Of a stretch of DNA of 64,000 nucleotides, positions 14,432 to 26,720 are shown piece by piece. Both the position numbers and the translations under genes were made by a program. The notes beneath the pieces were generated by a model. The model saw only the letters and a program-made list of their open reading frames with translations, did not search any database and was not told where the DNA came from. This DNA is from Macropodus opercularis (lineage: Eukaryota; Chordata; Actinopteri; Anabantiformes; Osphronemidae). How positions within the stretch are numbered: the first letter of the stretch is position 1; every line of letters begins with the position of its first letter. The DNA is taken from positions 8,860,501 through 8,924,500 of the forward strand of contig CM061091.1 of NCBI GenBank assembly GCA_030770545.1, given 5' to 3'.

Positions 14432-16423
14432 TCACTTAGTCGTCTTCACTCCATCTTGGTCCTCAGGCTCAGTAGCTGAAATCTCCTCCTGTTTCCCCTC
14501 CTGCTTCTCCTCCTGTTCTTCTGCTTGCTTTTCCACCTGCAATGAAGGATCTGCGTACAGACAGGAGGTGCTGCCATCTTTCCATGTGACAATAATGTTT
14601 CCCGCTTGGAACTCGCTTATCTCACTGTCACACATGGGGAAATTGTTTCCTTGCTGCAGCCTGTGAGCTGAGGGTGAGGATGGGGGTTTGCTGCAGTTGT
14701 CGTCTATGAGTGGTGAAATGATCTTCAGCACCTCGCCTTCACTCTTGTGTGTCAGAGATGCTGCAGCCTTGTACTTGGCTATCTTTTTTCTGCTCCTTGG
14801 AGGTAAATAAGAGACGGAATCTAAGTCAGTTGTGATACATTCCTAAAGGTTTTCATTTGATCATTTAATTGAATACTGTCAGGTCATACTTGCTGGCCAT
14901 GACTCCCATTCCCAGAAGTAGGAAACCAACAAGAAGGCAGATGAAGGACACTCCCAGCAGCACTAAATTCCATGTGGTTGCTGCAAGAGGAAGAATAAAA
15001 CACTTAAAAGTAACAATACAATATATAACAATATACAAGTATTTAATCTACACATCTCACACAAGCAATTGGCAAGTAATGCTGCATACAAGCTGTTAGT
15101 ACGTATGTGCCTGGCCTTATATGTCAAAAGTGAAACATCCAGAATTATCAGTTTTTCATGGAGGTCATACTAATGAATGAGGCGAAAATCAGGCTTCAGA
15201 GGCTTCTTTTTAAGACATTCACTGCCTCATTCATTCAGTTATTTCTGGCAAGCAACATTCTAATTTAGTATTAGAAGTATTAGCAACAAGTAGCAGCAAC
15301 AGTAGCACTTACGGTCCTCGGTGCGGTAGTACCATCGTAGATACTCTCTCTCCTCTTCTGTCATGGTTGCCTGTACTTCGGTCTGCTCCTGTGCAGCCTC
15401 AAACTCGTCAGACTCATCAGATGCCCTCTTAAGTCCTGGAGAAGAAGAGACAGATAGACATCATACAGTAGCAGCTGCGTTTGCTATGACACAAGTATTA
15501 AACATTTGCTGACTTTCTTTTAGGTCAGTTTTTGGTCACAATACAGACAATATTTGGTTCTTTGCGCTTAATGTGACCACATGTTGCATAAGTTGTTGGA
15601 TGATGTCCTGAGCCAAAACTATTTTATAAGAACAAACGAACAATGTGACATATAAATAATAGCAGCATATTTCATACTACAAACCAAGGTTCACAATGTT
15701 CTATGTAACATGTAGAACAACCTGTATAAATTATTGTGTAATATTGCTGATCATGACAAGCAACCCTGTCATTGACTTACTGAGTTTGACCTGGCAGATG
15801 TTTCCCCTATCCAGAGATCTCCACTTTGAGTATTTACTGACATGACTCAAAATTGGACGGTGGCCATCTGCTGACAGGAGCATTAATGTGCTCCTGCTAA
15901 CCAGTCTGTCCATGTCACAGTCCCACGTTAACGCTGCAGCCTCCACTTCTGGGCCTTGGCAAGTCTGGGTCTGGATTTCCTTTGTCTGCTGAGCTGACAA
16001 ACATCTAGAGGTTGCAATGCACATCAACATGCCCTGATCAGTCCAGATCCACTGTTGAAACAGTGAGTCCAAGTTGCACTTTTTCAAAAGGACTTCCCCT
16101 GTAGATGCTGAGTCCTCCAGGCACAGGCTGCGCTTGGTGTTATGGATCATAAACGCTCTCCCCCCTGCAGGTATTGTGAGAGTGACAAGTGTAAAGAATA
16201 TATTGCCAACAAACTGCCTTGTCAATAAGCGTCACCACTGGATAATATCTGCAGTGAGCCATCAGTTTCAGACTGACATGGACAGACAAACGTGATGACA
16301 CTGCATAAGCTTATCGAATGTCACAGCAAATATGAGCGTGAGACTGTTTTTGGCTGTTACGTCTGAACAAAGCATTCAGTTACCTGACAGGAGGAGAATC
16401 AGCATGATCCAAGGGTAAAACAT
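14432..16423 (-). CDS. slc51b: Organic solute transporter subunit beta (SLC51B-like) with an N-terminal mannose-receptor-type cysteine-rich domain
   Basis: Minus-strand exons 16384-16423, 15781-16164, 15313-15435, 14890-14980 and 14432-14795 join in phases 1, 1, 1 and 2 to 333 residues. Residues 1-13 (MFYPWIMLILLLS) are a signal peptide. Residues about 15-140 form a beta-trefoil resembling the cysteine-rich domain of mannose receptor/PLA2R: a FMIHNTKRSLC start, QWIW, RCLS, LTWDCD and SKWRS...NIC, with the six expected cysteines plus one extra. After an acidic linker, EEEREYLRWYYRTEDPTTWN (168-187) matches the OST-beta core (human LWFFRVEDASPWN). One membrane helix (about 188-210), then basic KSRKK and a Glu-rich tail follow. 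OST-beta partners SLC51A in basolateral export of bile acids and steroids; N-out/C-in topology agrees with the signal peptide. The position beside rasl12 matches human. A TTTTAG acceptor just before the ATG suggests a non-coding 5' exon, perhaps ending at 17018. The fusion is inferred from splice signals. Confidence 0.83.
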
Positions 16424-18679
16424 ATCTAAAAAGGGTGGAGCATTGTTATTAGACATTAGACCAGTTTCAATATTAAAACAATCACTTCAGAATAACTTTA
16501 TAAACAAGTTGAAGAGTTTGGTTTTAGGCAACCAAATAGGAAACAGGTTATCACTAAAGCTTCAGACTTAAAGAACATAATTTCGCTTTAGGAGTCTAAT
16601 GTATTGAGGCATTCTTTGTTTTTTAATATCTGAAGAGGGTAATGAACACCAGGCACACACCTGGTTGATGACTGAAATAGTTTTTGCATTTACAGCCCTG
16701 AGCATTGAAGTCAGTTCCTTTTATTCAGGTTGCTTGTATGACTTGTATAAAAGTGAGTAACTGTAACATGTAACATATCATACCATGAGATCTACCAAAC
16801 AACCACAGCACATCATACCACACAATACTGTAGAAATACCCTGCATCAACGCATTGTTACCTCCCTGGAATAGTGTGCCACAGTGTAGCTTGGACAAAAA
16901 ACAAAAACTAACTTCACTCGTATAAAATAAATATCATTTGAAAAGTAATCACTGTAATCACATTTGCCCTGTGGTAATGTGTGTATTTTATTCTACCGTG
17001 AAATTAGAGTCACTCACTTGTGTGATGTTCTGCCTGTGGTTGAGATGAAAAGGATAGAACCGTCTGCGATGGTTTAGCAAAAGTTAAAAAAAAAAAAATA
17101 TCCAAAGTTCATGGGGAGGAGCCTTCTGACAATGTAATTATTTTACTGTGCCAAATGAACACTGACATCATGATGCAGCCAATGTACTGGATATGCTTTG
17201 CGCACTCTTAGACGCTGTGTAGTGGCCTGTGAGATAAATACACTTATCACGTATTTTGCTTTAAAGTAGTAGCAATGACTTTCACAAAGTTTTGCGCTAT
17301 GTCCACACAGTTATGTTTCAGGTCTTTGACCCTGTGGCTTGGTTACTGTTTAGACAGCCTTGCTGTAACCTTGCCTGTCTGTTTGTGATAGTAAGTGACT
17401 CATCGATCACTCACATACGCAGTTTTAAGATGTGGCTGTTAAATGGATTTTATTTTTATAGCAGAGGTGTGAGGAGGTGAAGAACCTCTGTGTCAGTGAA
17501 GCAGTGAAGGAGGGTGTATCAAAGCAGTTGTTCTGCTGTAAGACATGAGAACCAGCCGAACAGTGTGTAAAACAAAGATCACAATTACTGCACACACACC
17601 TTCGAGGGAAATGAAAATAGGGGGCGCTCAAAGCTCAAATCCACACAAGGGTTGGATAAAACAGCCGCAGACGCAACAACTTGTGTCTAGATGAACGGTT
17701 GGATGAACTTGTTCATCAGAAGACTCACTCGTTCATTGCTTGGATGTAACACCCACGAAGGCTGTTTTATCCAACCCTTACTACCCTTACTACTTACCCA
17801 CTAAGTCTACTAAGTCTAATTTTTTATCTGGATTTGTATACAGTCTACTGAACAGAATAAAGCAATTTACACCTTTACTTCAGACAGATGAAAGGCACTG
17901 AAAAGTTTTGACAAAAATCCTCTTACTTCATTTCTTTATCTACACTGTCTGTAGTCATTCTGGAAGTGTTAGTATAGTATTTCACTGACAACACTATGTA
18001 CATTAGCTAAGTAAAGTGGTAAACATCTCCACAGATTTACAACCATTACCACAAAGAAATGCTTCCCTTTAAGCTTTAGAGACCTTGGAAAAACCAAGGG
18101 CAACAAGCACTAGGGGCTGTGTGAACATATAAAAGCTTAGAGGGGCAGAAAGCTAGTAAGCCATTAAATAATTTGATTAAAAAACTGTAGTGAACTGGAA
18201 AAACGCTTTTATGGGGAGATGAATTCTTGTTTGACAGGTTCGACCAAGAGCCTTAGTGTGACCATTTTGTAGCAGCTACAAATAAGACAATGAGACAGTT
18301 TTAATTTGTAGTTACTTAGTTTAGTAAGTTATTAACGTTTTTAGTATAAAAGATTAATAGTTTCCTCTTATTTTGTTGTTGTGTGAGGTGGCCTAAGAAA
18401 AGTTCTATTAGACCTCAGATGTGTATTTAATATCACATCTTAGGTAGCTACCTCAAATACCACAAATACCAAATTGGCAAAAGACGTATTTCTATCCTAT
18501 GAAAGCCCAGCGAGTGTGTAATTTAGACTGTTCTTGACTTGTTTGGTATGTTGCTAATTGTTGAAAGCACCAGTTATTTTAAACTACCACGTAAGTGTGA
18601 CCAACCAAGTTGTGACAGAAGGTAAAGAGAATGTTGCATGGTTTGAGGGAAGACTGGGAAGAAGGGATTACATCTGTGT
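16424..18679. other. Non-coding region upstream of the slc51b-like gene
   Basis: No exon recognised beyond the possible slc51b 5' untranslated exon (minus-strand donor GTGAGTG at plus 17011-17017). The stretch holds an A-run near 17085 and a perfect inverted repeat at 17647/17760, listed separately. The rest is AT-rich without a recognised element. Confidence 0.5.
17647..17779. repeat. 133-bp stretch bounded by perfect 20-bp inverted repeats
   Basis: AAGGGTTGGATAAAACAGCC at 17647-17666 has its exact reverse complement at 17760-17779. The 93-base centre is not palindromic overall but repeats the GGTTGGATGAAC theme and has GAACTTGTTC. It could be a tiny MITE, a hairpin-forming transcript, or an inversion scar. 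No flanking target duplication is obvious. Confidence 0.75.
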
Positions 18680-18681
18680 GT

Positions 18682-19260
18682 AATGGAGATGGTGATTGAC
18701 TTCCGGAGGAAACCACTACATCGCTCACCGGTGAGCATCCAGGGCTCAGACATTGTGATTGTGGACAATTTTAAATACCTGGGTGTTCACCTCAAACTGG
18801 ACTGGACTCATAACACTGACGCCCTGTACAAGAAGTCGCCTCCACCTGTTGAGGAGACTTAGGTCCTTTGGAGTGAGCAGATCTCTCTTAAGGACGTTTT
18901 ATGACTCTGTGGTGGCCTCTGCTCTCCACTACGTTGTGGTCTGCTGGGGTGCAGGCAGCATGGACCAGGACAGAAAGAGACTCAACAAGCTGGTCAGGAA
19001 GTCCAGATCTGTCCTGGGCTGTACTCTGTGGAGGAGGTGGGTGAGAGGAGGATGTTGGCGAAGCTCCTTCAGCGGAAGACAGATCCACCCCCAGTGTAGG
19101 AAGGAGCAGTACCACAAGTCCTTCATTAGACTGTACAACCAATCAGTCTAACAGCCCCCACTGTGCAGATTATGTTTACTGGAAATGTATGTATAGTGTA
19201 GTTTTGTAAAATTGCAATAGTAAAATTTGTAAAATGCATAATTGAATTGAATTGAATTGA
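18682..19260 (+). mobile_element. Truncated CR1/L2/Rex1-type LINE, 3' end of the reverse transcriptase
   Basis: The conceptual peptide has the typical late reverse-transcriptase and thumb motifs of these non-LTR elements: MVIDFRRKP, DNFKYLGVHLKLDWTHNTDAL, SRLHLLRRLRSFGVSRSLL, FYDSVVASALHY and CWGAG. At about 18832 the reading switches frame, and premature decay follows after 19020, so it is dead. The 5' part is missing, as expected from target-primed reverse transcription. It ends in a short ATTGA tandem tail (about 19240-19260). Confidence 0.85.
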
Positions 19261-19299
19261 ATAATTGTTATTTGCACGCGTATTCTCACATGCTCACTT

Positions 19300-19454
19300 T
19301 GATTCAATTGCACATTACCAACGGTTTGTAGCTGTTGTAGCAAGTGAATTTCCCTACTATGAGATCAATAAAGAATTATCTTATCTTATCTTATCTTATC
19401 TTATCTTATCTTATCTTATCTTATCTTATCTTATCTTATCTTATCTTATCTTAT
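19300..19454 (+). repeat. LINE/SINE 3' tail ending in a (TTATC)15 array
   Basis: The sequence GAATTTCCCTACTATGAGATCAATAAAG resembles the conserved 3' terminus of fish CR1/L2-type elements ('aatttccc...gggatcaataaag'). It runs straight into fifteen perfect TTATC units at 19376-19450 plus a partial one. Such 3' pentanucleotide arrays mark the end of this element class. It is probably a second insertion, since the LINE fragment just upstream has its own tail. Confidence 0.8.
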
Positions 19455-22400
19455 GCATGTGAGATGCATGAGATGCAAGTTTCACAATCAAATAAAAAGA
19501 CCTTGAACTCTAATGCCAAGACAAGCTGTGTGTATAATGTAATGTTGTCTATTACAGCAGTTCCCCAGGTCTTCTCTGCAGCATTCATGTACTCCTCTGA
19601 TGTTAAATTCTCATTATGGAACTACTGATAAAAAATAGAGAGAATAGCACATTATCAAATACATAACTGCATAATAAACAACAGACATCTATACATTCAG
19701 CCAACTGCTCCTTGTTTCTTACAGTACTTGCTGGTCAGTTATCGGTGAGCTTCACCCAGACCTCGCTGTATTCTCAGTTAGTTATTCAGTGTCCTCCAGT
19801 CAGCCATCCTTTCTATGTGTGTTTCAAGTCAGTTATTTAGCCTATTCCAGCTAGCCACAACATGCTACCGTAGATCAAAGGTCGTGGGAGTGGTAAAATG
19901 GATGAACTTTGCTCAGTTGTGTTTGTATTAGCAGAGTGGTATCATTTACCAGCAGATGCTATTCTAAGGGATGATGTTTTTGAAATGCTTTGGGTGCTAA
20001 TTGCTCTTCAAAGCATTAGTGATGCCATTATTGATAGTTTAAAAGCAACTGAGCACCACGGCTGTATGGGTTATGTACAGGAGCTCCTCCTTGAGTAATG
20101 TTTCTGGGAGTCGGGTTGATAGTTTGCATTTAGTAACATTAATGCTGGACTGTTGTGATGTGATCTTGGAACTGGAACAACATCATCACAAACGCAGGTT
20201 AGTAACCTTTCAGTAACTCAAAAATGGACCAGCCAAACACATTACTGTCTGCTTTGACTGACGGACAAAGTCATTCTCCTGATCAATTGCCTTAATAAAC
20301 CAAGGGCGTGACATTTTGAAGTAAAATATCAGTTATTGGGAAAATAATCATCATTACATAACATTTCACAATATTAATAAAGCACATTTATGAAGAATAA
20401 AACATTGCACTACAATGCGCTGTAATTTCTAAATGTGTTAAATTATTTCACAATTTCATTATTATATAGTTGTCTGTTATGTGTTTCATAATGCTATAAA
20501 AAACAAAACAACAGACTTTCATGGTTCTCCATCCTGCTCTGGACTCCACTAACTAACCAGCCTCTAGAGGGAGTCTACTGTAGGTAAGCAGCAATGAGAA
20601 CTCTGTCTTCACCATGTTCCAGGCTTTGGCCTGAAGATAATGAACAAATACAAGAAGACTATGTCTTGTCAGGACTCAAGATTTAAATTTTGATTGCTGC
20701 TGTGCACTGGATGTAGGACTGGGTGTTTGTGCCATTAATTTTCCTTTTCAGTGCATTTTTAATTCCACATATATGTTGTGCACACACTTTCACTCGCTCA
20801 CAGGCAGAAAGCACAAGTTTACCTTCTCATTGCCGACCATCAGCTATATTTTTTATGCTAATTTCTGAACAAGTAATTAATTGATTAGGTGCATGAAGAC
20901 TTTTCAGACAAAACTTTTCAGTGCTCTTCAGCCATCTCTGCACTTGCCCTGCTATCTAGGCCTTGGAAAAAGCAAAGGTTATCTAAATTACATGGGCACA
21001 CATGTTGTTACAGCAGAGACATTTGCCACAAATTTGTAATTTACTTTCATACAGTACGAAAAAAACCCTGATTCTTAAAGAGTGGTTTGTTGAGGAGGGT
21101 GACAAGCAAATACATTTTAGTAAAATATAGATTATATGCACTTTCATCATATTTCCATAGACATTACCAGCTGTAAAGAACCTTGCAAATGTCCAGATCT
21201 CTCTGTGGCCTGTAGCTTTGATCTAAAAAAAGCTTTTGCACTTAGAGGACATTTTCCCCAGGGGCATAATGGATCACTTTGCCAGTCTGTAGTCTTTCCC
21301 TGGTTTTTATGGTTAGATGTAAAAAACATTTCAGCACCTCGTTCAATGAATGTAAAAGCTCAGGTGTGTCTTTTTGTTTAAGGAAAATCGTTTAAATATC
21401 ACCTTTCTTACTCAAATTTCTCTGTTAACAGTTTGAACCATCTCTCCTTGGACTCATTCATTAGCCAGTGCAGCTTTTCAGAAGTTGGCTATTTATCAAG
21501 GAGCTTAAATGAAATGTTAGACTCCTGAGTTTAAGATGTAAAATGTTTCTTTGTTGCCATTCATTGGCCAGCTGAACTGCTAGATGCTGATGCTTTCATG
21601 TTGTTTCTATGGTTACTCATGGTTCAATATGGGCACAAACCAGCAAACAGGTCATAGGTGTGTGCTTAGGACATGCATTCATGCAGAGTCAATCAGCATC
21701 TTCCAACTAATTTATTTAATTTTATATCATATTTAACCTTCCCCCGATTTCTTAGTTCAGCTCGTGTTGAACATTTTCGATTTCATTTTGACAGCAACAT
21801 TTCTGTTTAATAACTATAATAATATAAACTACACATATTGTCATGTATATGTTTATTAAATTACAGTACCTGAAGATTCCTAAACCAAGGCCATCATTAT
21901 CCCATGACAATCCAGTTGTAGTTGAGTTTAAAGTGAAACTGCATCTACTGTACCCTACTATCTAGATAAATAATACTGACTCATAATTGGTGAAATGTTT
22001 TCAGAGGGCATTGATGCAAAAAAGTAGGTTTATTATTTAGCAAAATAACTTTCTTCTTCTGTATTTATACCACTAAGCACAGTCATTTTGAGAATGGACC
22101 TCTTTCTATTCCTAGTCTATCCGGGGAATGAAGCAGACATAAAAATTCTGATAAGTCTTTATTCAGCTGCTGGGACCCTGTTTGTTGATTCACAGCAGCT
22201 GTTTGGTGACTCTGCCTCTGTTTGTTAAAAGGCAGATTGTAATGTTGAGAGCAGGGATACAACAATGCCTAAAACACAGTTGGCCTGCACAGCATGAATA
22301 ATAGCATTGGTGACAGGGGATGTGTCTTTTAAATCATTAGAAGACAGCAGCACTGCTTCACTAAGCACAAGCTAGTTTCTGTTGGTAACCCGAGGTAACC

Positions 22401-25400
22401 CCGCAGCAGTAAATACTGTGGCTGCTGTAAACAACTGGCTGAAACATGGCTGAGCTTCGTTCCCGCTTTTCAAGGTCAAACACTAACATCTGCTATCATT
22501 TCCAAGCACAATGAGCTGAACGTTTAATTGGAATTTAGCAACAACTTGTGTCAGATGAAAAATATCTTTCGTGAAAATATATCTTTGGGGCCAAAGGGAA
22601 ATGGGCCAAAGGTGTAAACAACCTTTTATCATGGGCAATTAACAAACAGGGGTAATAAATCAAGGCTGCTCTGTGTGTCACATATATTAATGATTCTTTC
22701 TCCTATTGGATAAATTAATTATTTACAATGCACAGGCAGAGAATAAAATCCCACAGGAAAAAAGGGTTTCGGTACAAGAGAGCCCCAGACAGTCTGATGG
22801 AAAGCTCATGACACTCTATTATCTGTGTGTGTAGGTGTGTGTGGGTGAGTATAAAGATAAACCTCTGAAGTAAAGCTGTTTCTATTTCATGCATTCATAA
22901 AACTCAATTTCCCATAGAGCATACACAGTTCTCTGGCTGTGCATACACTGGTTTTACTTTGGAACAAATTATCACGACTCATAAATGTGCTGAACAAACT
23001 ACCGCAGCCTCAGAATTCAAGGTGGCTGCCCCATGTACTTACAGCACAAAAGCTTTAGTAACAGTTTTACAAGTTTACCTGTGAGTCTGTGTAATCTGGG
23101 TGTCAGTCAAACAGCACAGCAGCAGTACTAGTGAAGTTAGTACTGGTACTGGAACCCACTCTGACATTTTCCAGCTCTGACTTCTAATGCCAGTGGATCA
23201 TAACATTGGATATGCTGCTGCACAGATAACAACCTACTGTATGATAGCCTAATTTTGGACTCTCAAGCTCTCCAGTCACTCAAAGGTCAGCACTGTCAGA
23301 GCAATTTTTTTCTGGCCAAGCAGAGAAAATCTGCATGTGAAGTCTCACCAACGCAAAACTTGTTTTTCTTCACCCCATGAGTGAAATGAAAATGTTATCC
23401 TGATGAAAAGATGTAAAAGAAATGTGGTAACACTGTTTAAACGGGGTGCAGTGGGCTGACAAGGACCTTTTAGTGTTTATGTGGATCAACCAAACACATA
23501 AAGTTGTTTTTCAGGACAATAAAAAAAAACTTTGAAGGTCAGTCTTCATTTAATGGAACATTTCAGGATTTGTATGGAGCCAGTAAACAGGCCATGGACC
23601 ACATCTAACAGCAGGAGTGTGTGGCTTTAGGTTTATGTGTAAAAAAAACTTGTGTCATTAAACGAATAATTAAGATTCATTTTAAGTGAGGATTTCAATG
23701 AAGGATTAGCATCTTAATTAGGATATGACTGAGGTAGCATGTAATGCTGTATGTCGTAGAATTGACCGCACATAGTCACATTAAACAGACTGCATCTCTG
23801 CTATTTGCTGCCCTTTAGCTCAAGGTTTGTAGCAGTATAAAATACCTCACTCTCACAGTTCTTCCTCTGTTATTACATTTTTTTTCTCTCCCTACGCTTC
23901 CACATCCACCATATCTACTCCCCCCTACTCAGTGTGCAACGGGTTTAGGCACATCAGAGCATCTCAGGGCATCAAGTGTCATTAAATGCATTAAGTTGCT
24001 TTTCAACTAAACCAAAAAGTTCAAGACTACAGACAAGCTAGCATGTACATTCTACCTGTGCATAAGAAGAAATATTTCTCCAAACCAGCAGGTGGTAGTA
24101 GACTAGAAGTGCTTTCCATCAACTACATGGACCCGCTAAATATCTTTAGCAATGGGGAGCTACTGCAGAACATACAAACTATAGCTGGTATAAAATGTTC
24201 TGCAGAACAATTCATTAGTCATTATAAATAATACAGATACACTGCTCTGTACTGCCGAAATTGTAAAGGTACTCTCGCTTGGGAAAAATGCTCTTTACGT
24301 ATTTGACCTTGACTTTATCTTTGGTTGGGTTCACACCTAAGGTTTTGTTTTAATCAAACTCTAAGATGAGACAGTCCAGGCCAGTTAAAAAAAATAATTC
24401 AGTAGGCTTCCCTAAACATCCCAAGAGAAAGACTCTGTGAAGGTAGCTCCATTGGTCTATAGTCCCTAAAGTCTTTTGGGAGAAACATTTTAGTATTGGT
24501 CCAGCTGTGGTACTTTCCCCACCTTCAGGCTGAGATTAAAAAAGGTAAACAATAATCTACATAGTTAGTTTGGGCAATTCTTAAGAAACCTGGGGCTGAT
24601 GCTGCTTGGACCCACAGACTTTTTTCCTTGTTCCTGCTGTGATCCTTCCTCAGCTGGTCTTCTGTGACGGGAGTGGGGCCTTGGATGAAGTGGTTTTCTT
24701 TGTCTGGTTTGTCACTGGTTTATATGTCGATTGTAATTTCTCATCACAGCAACAGTAGCTACAGCAGAGGATCTTCTTCCTGTATCTACTTGTTTGCTAC
24801 ATTTGGTACTGATCTATGTATGGAAAGAAACAAATCCAAGATGAAAATACTAAAAGTTAATTATATGGACCAAATAAATGCAGACATGTATGAAAACACC
24901 CTTAAACAAGGGTTTCACATGTAGGAATTATGAGCTTGTTTGCTGTGACCAAAAGCAAACATTCCAGTCTGAAAATATAACACTGAGTCTGAAAATATAA
25001 CACTTTTTGCTTTTATTAATGTGAACTTTTACGAAATGATCCGAGAGGTGACATTGTTCCTCCGTTCATTTGTGTCTTCAACGCTCCCATGTCTGTCTTC
25101 TGGGCTCTTTATTAGGAAGGGTCAGACAATCACCCTCTCCTTGAGAAGATCCTGTTGAGAAAGGTCCTCATCAACCACTCCTTCATCTCACCTGTTTTAT
25201 AATGAGACCAGAGAACAATAAAAAAGGCTGGGGTCAATTACAAATCTCACTCTTAGGCATGTCACATATACTTCAACTCATCAGAGACAACAGACACGAG
25301 ACAGCCGCCCTCAAATGAAAGGTAGACATGGAGAGAAAAACTGTCTTGTTGTTTTATCTCTTAATTTGCTCTGCTGTCACATCTGTCAGTGATATACAGA

Positions 25401-26220
25401 TCACAGAGGCTCGACAAGACTGCGGACCCTCCTGCATAAGAAAATTCTCAAGGATACTTTGTCAAGGACACTCACTTTGATTTACTTGTGGTCTTTTACA
25501 AGTAACACAGCTGTTACAAGTAATTCAGAGAGTTTCACAATGTATGAATGTTCTAATGTCACTCTGCGCTTTAGGCGAGTTTAATCAACACAACATTTGT
25601 CTTGCAGGAGCGTCCAATGTGTTAATATGGACAGACGCCAATTTTAGTTTTTCCATAGACTCACTCGTTTTTAAATCGCTTTCCTTCATGAGATATGCAC
25701 CGGGGACTGAAAAGGCTTCAAAATATTCCAGACAAGCGGATTCTTAAAGAAGGACATAATGGAAACTCAAATTTGGCTTATAGACCCCAGGAAGATTTGG
25801 TGTAGGCAAAAAAAGCATGGTGGAAAAGGAATAAAATAGGTTTGGAAAAGACTGAGAATTGTGTTACATACATTGTAAAGTAACTGTTAATATTGTCTTT
25901 ATTAACCTAACTCACAATCTTTCCCTGACCTTCATGCTCCTGTTAGGTTATGTCAGGGGACATCTCGTCTCATCTACCATGGCAGAAGTCTGCTAAACTT
26001 AGCTTGTATTTGAGTTGATTTTATTCTTTAGAGGAGTAACAGATCAGAGATGTCAGGCATATCTGGGATGTCCCACTTGAATAAATGGGTGTGTGACTGA
26101 TAGGTAGTTTTAGGCCTCCGCAGCTTTAGATTTTTTTAAAGCATTTTTAGGCCTGTTAGCGGTGTCTTGTTTCTCCATAGAAATTTGAGATGCATGGGTC
26201 CAATGTCTTAAACCACACCT
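19455..26220. other. Non-coding region, no gene recognised
   Basis: Short frames only, none resembling a known protein. Most is AT-rich with moderate complexity. The portion at about 22440-22780 looks like a possible conserved regulatory island (see the separate entry). No clear transposon was recognised in the rest. Confidence 0.5.
22440..22780. promoter_or_regulatory. Candidate conserved non-coding element
   Basis: Free of simple repeats, with homeodomain-type AATTA cores, TAATAAATCAAGG, CAATTAACAAACAGG and a doubled GGGCCAAAGG/GGCCAAAGG motif within 340 bases. The texture resembles deeply conserved enhancers. Conservation cannot be measured here, so this is a guess. Confidence 0.25.
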
Positions 26221-26239
26221 TGTAACAGTGCTGTGTCTG

Positions 26240-26720
26240 TGTTTTAGAGAGTGGAAGGAGGTGTGGACCCAAATGCACGACCCAGACTAGGCTTTGACTG
26301 AACAGAGAATTTATTTAAGCAAATAAATACAAAGTGAGGAACTCAAACGATCAGGGCAGGACTAGTGACACTTAACAAGAGCACAACACGACTGGACAGA
26401 AGGCTCTTACATGAGTGCAACGCGACTGAACTAGAGGCTCCTACATGAGCGCAACACGACTGGACTAACAACAGGGTTAACATGAACAGACTTACATGAC
26501 AAAGCATGAAAAAAGCCTCCACCGCACAGAACAGAACACCACACCATTCATGTGACAGACCAACAAAGGACAGAAACACAAGGGCAGCCTAAATACAAAC
26601 TCAAACAGGAAATTAAACACAGGTGAAACTACTGATTACCAGGAGCACAGAGGGAGGACGTGACAGCACAAGACAAACAGAAAACCTGGAGCCCTCAGTG
26701 TTGTGAGGGCTGGAGTGTAA
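26240..26720. repeat. Probable interspersed repeat containing a 34-bp minisatellite
   Basis: The segment contains 2.7 tandem copies of a 34-base unit at 26379-26412, 26413-26446 and 26447-26469. The unit begins GAGCACAACACGACTGGAC; copies differ at a few positions. The flanks (AGAGAATTTATTTAAGC on the left, GGAAATTAAACACAGGTG on the right) read like a dispersed fish repeat, but I cannot name the family. Confidence 0.55.
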
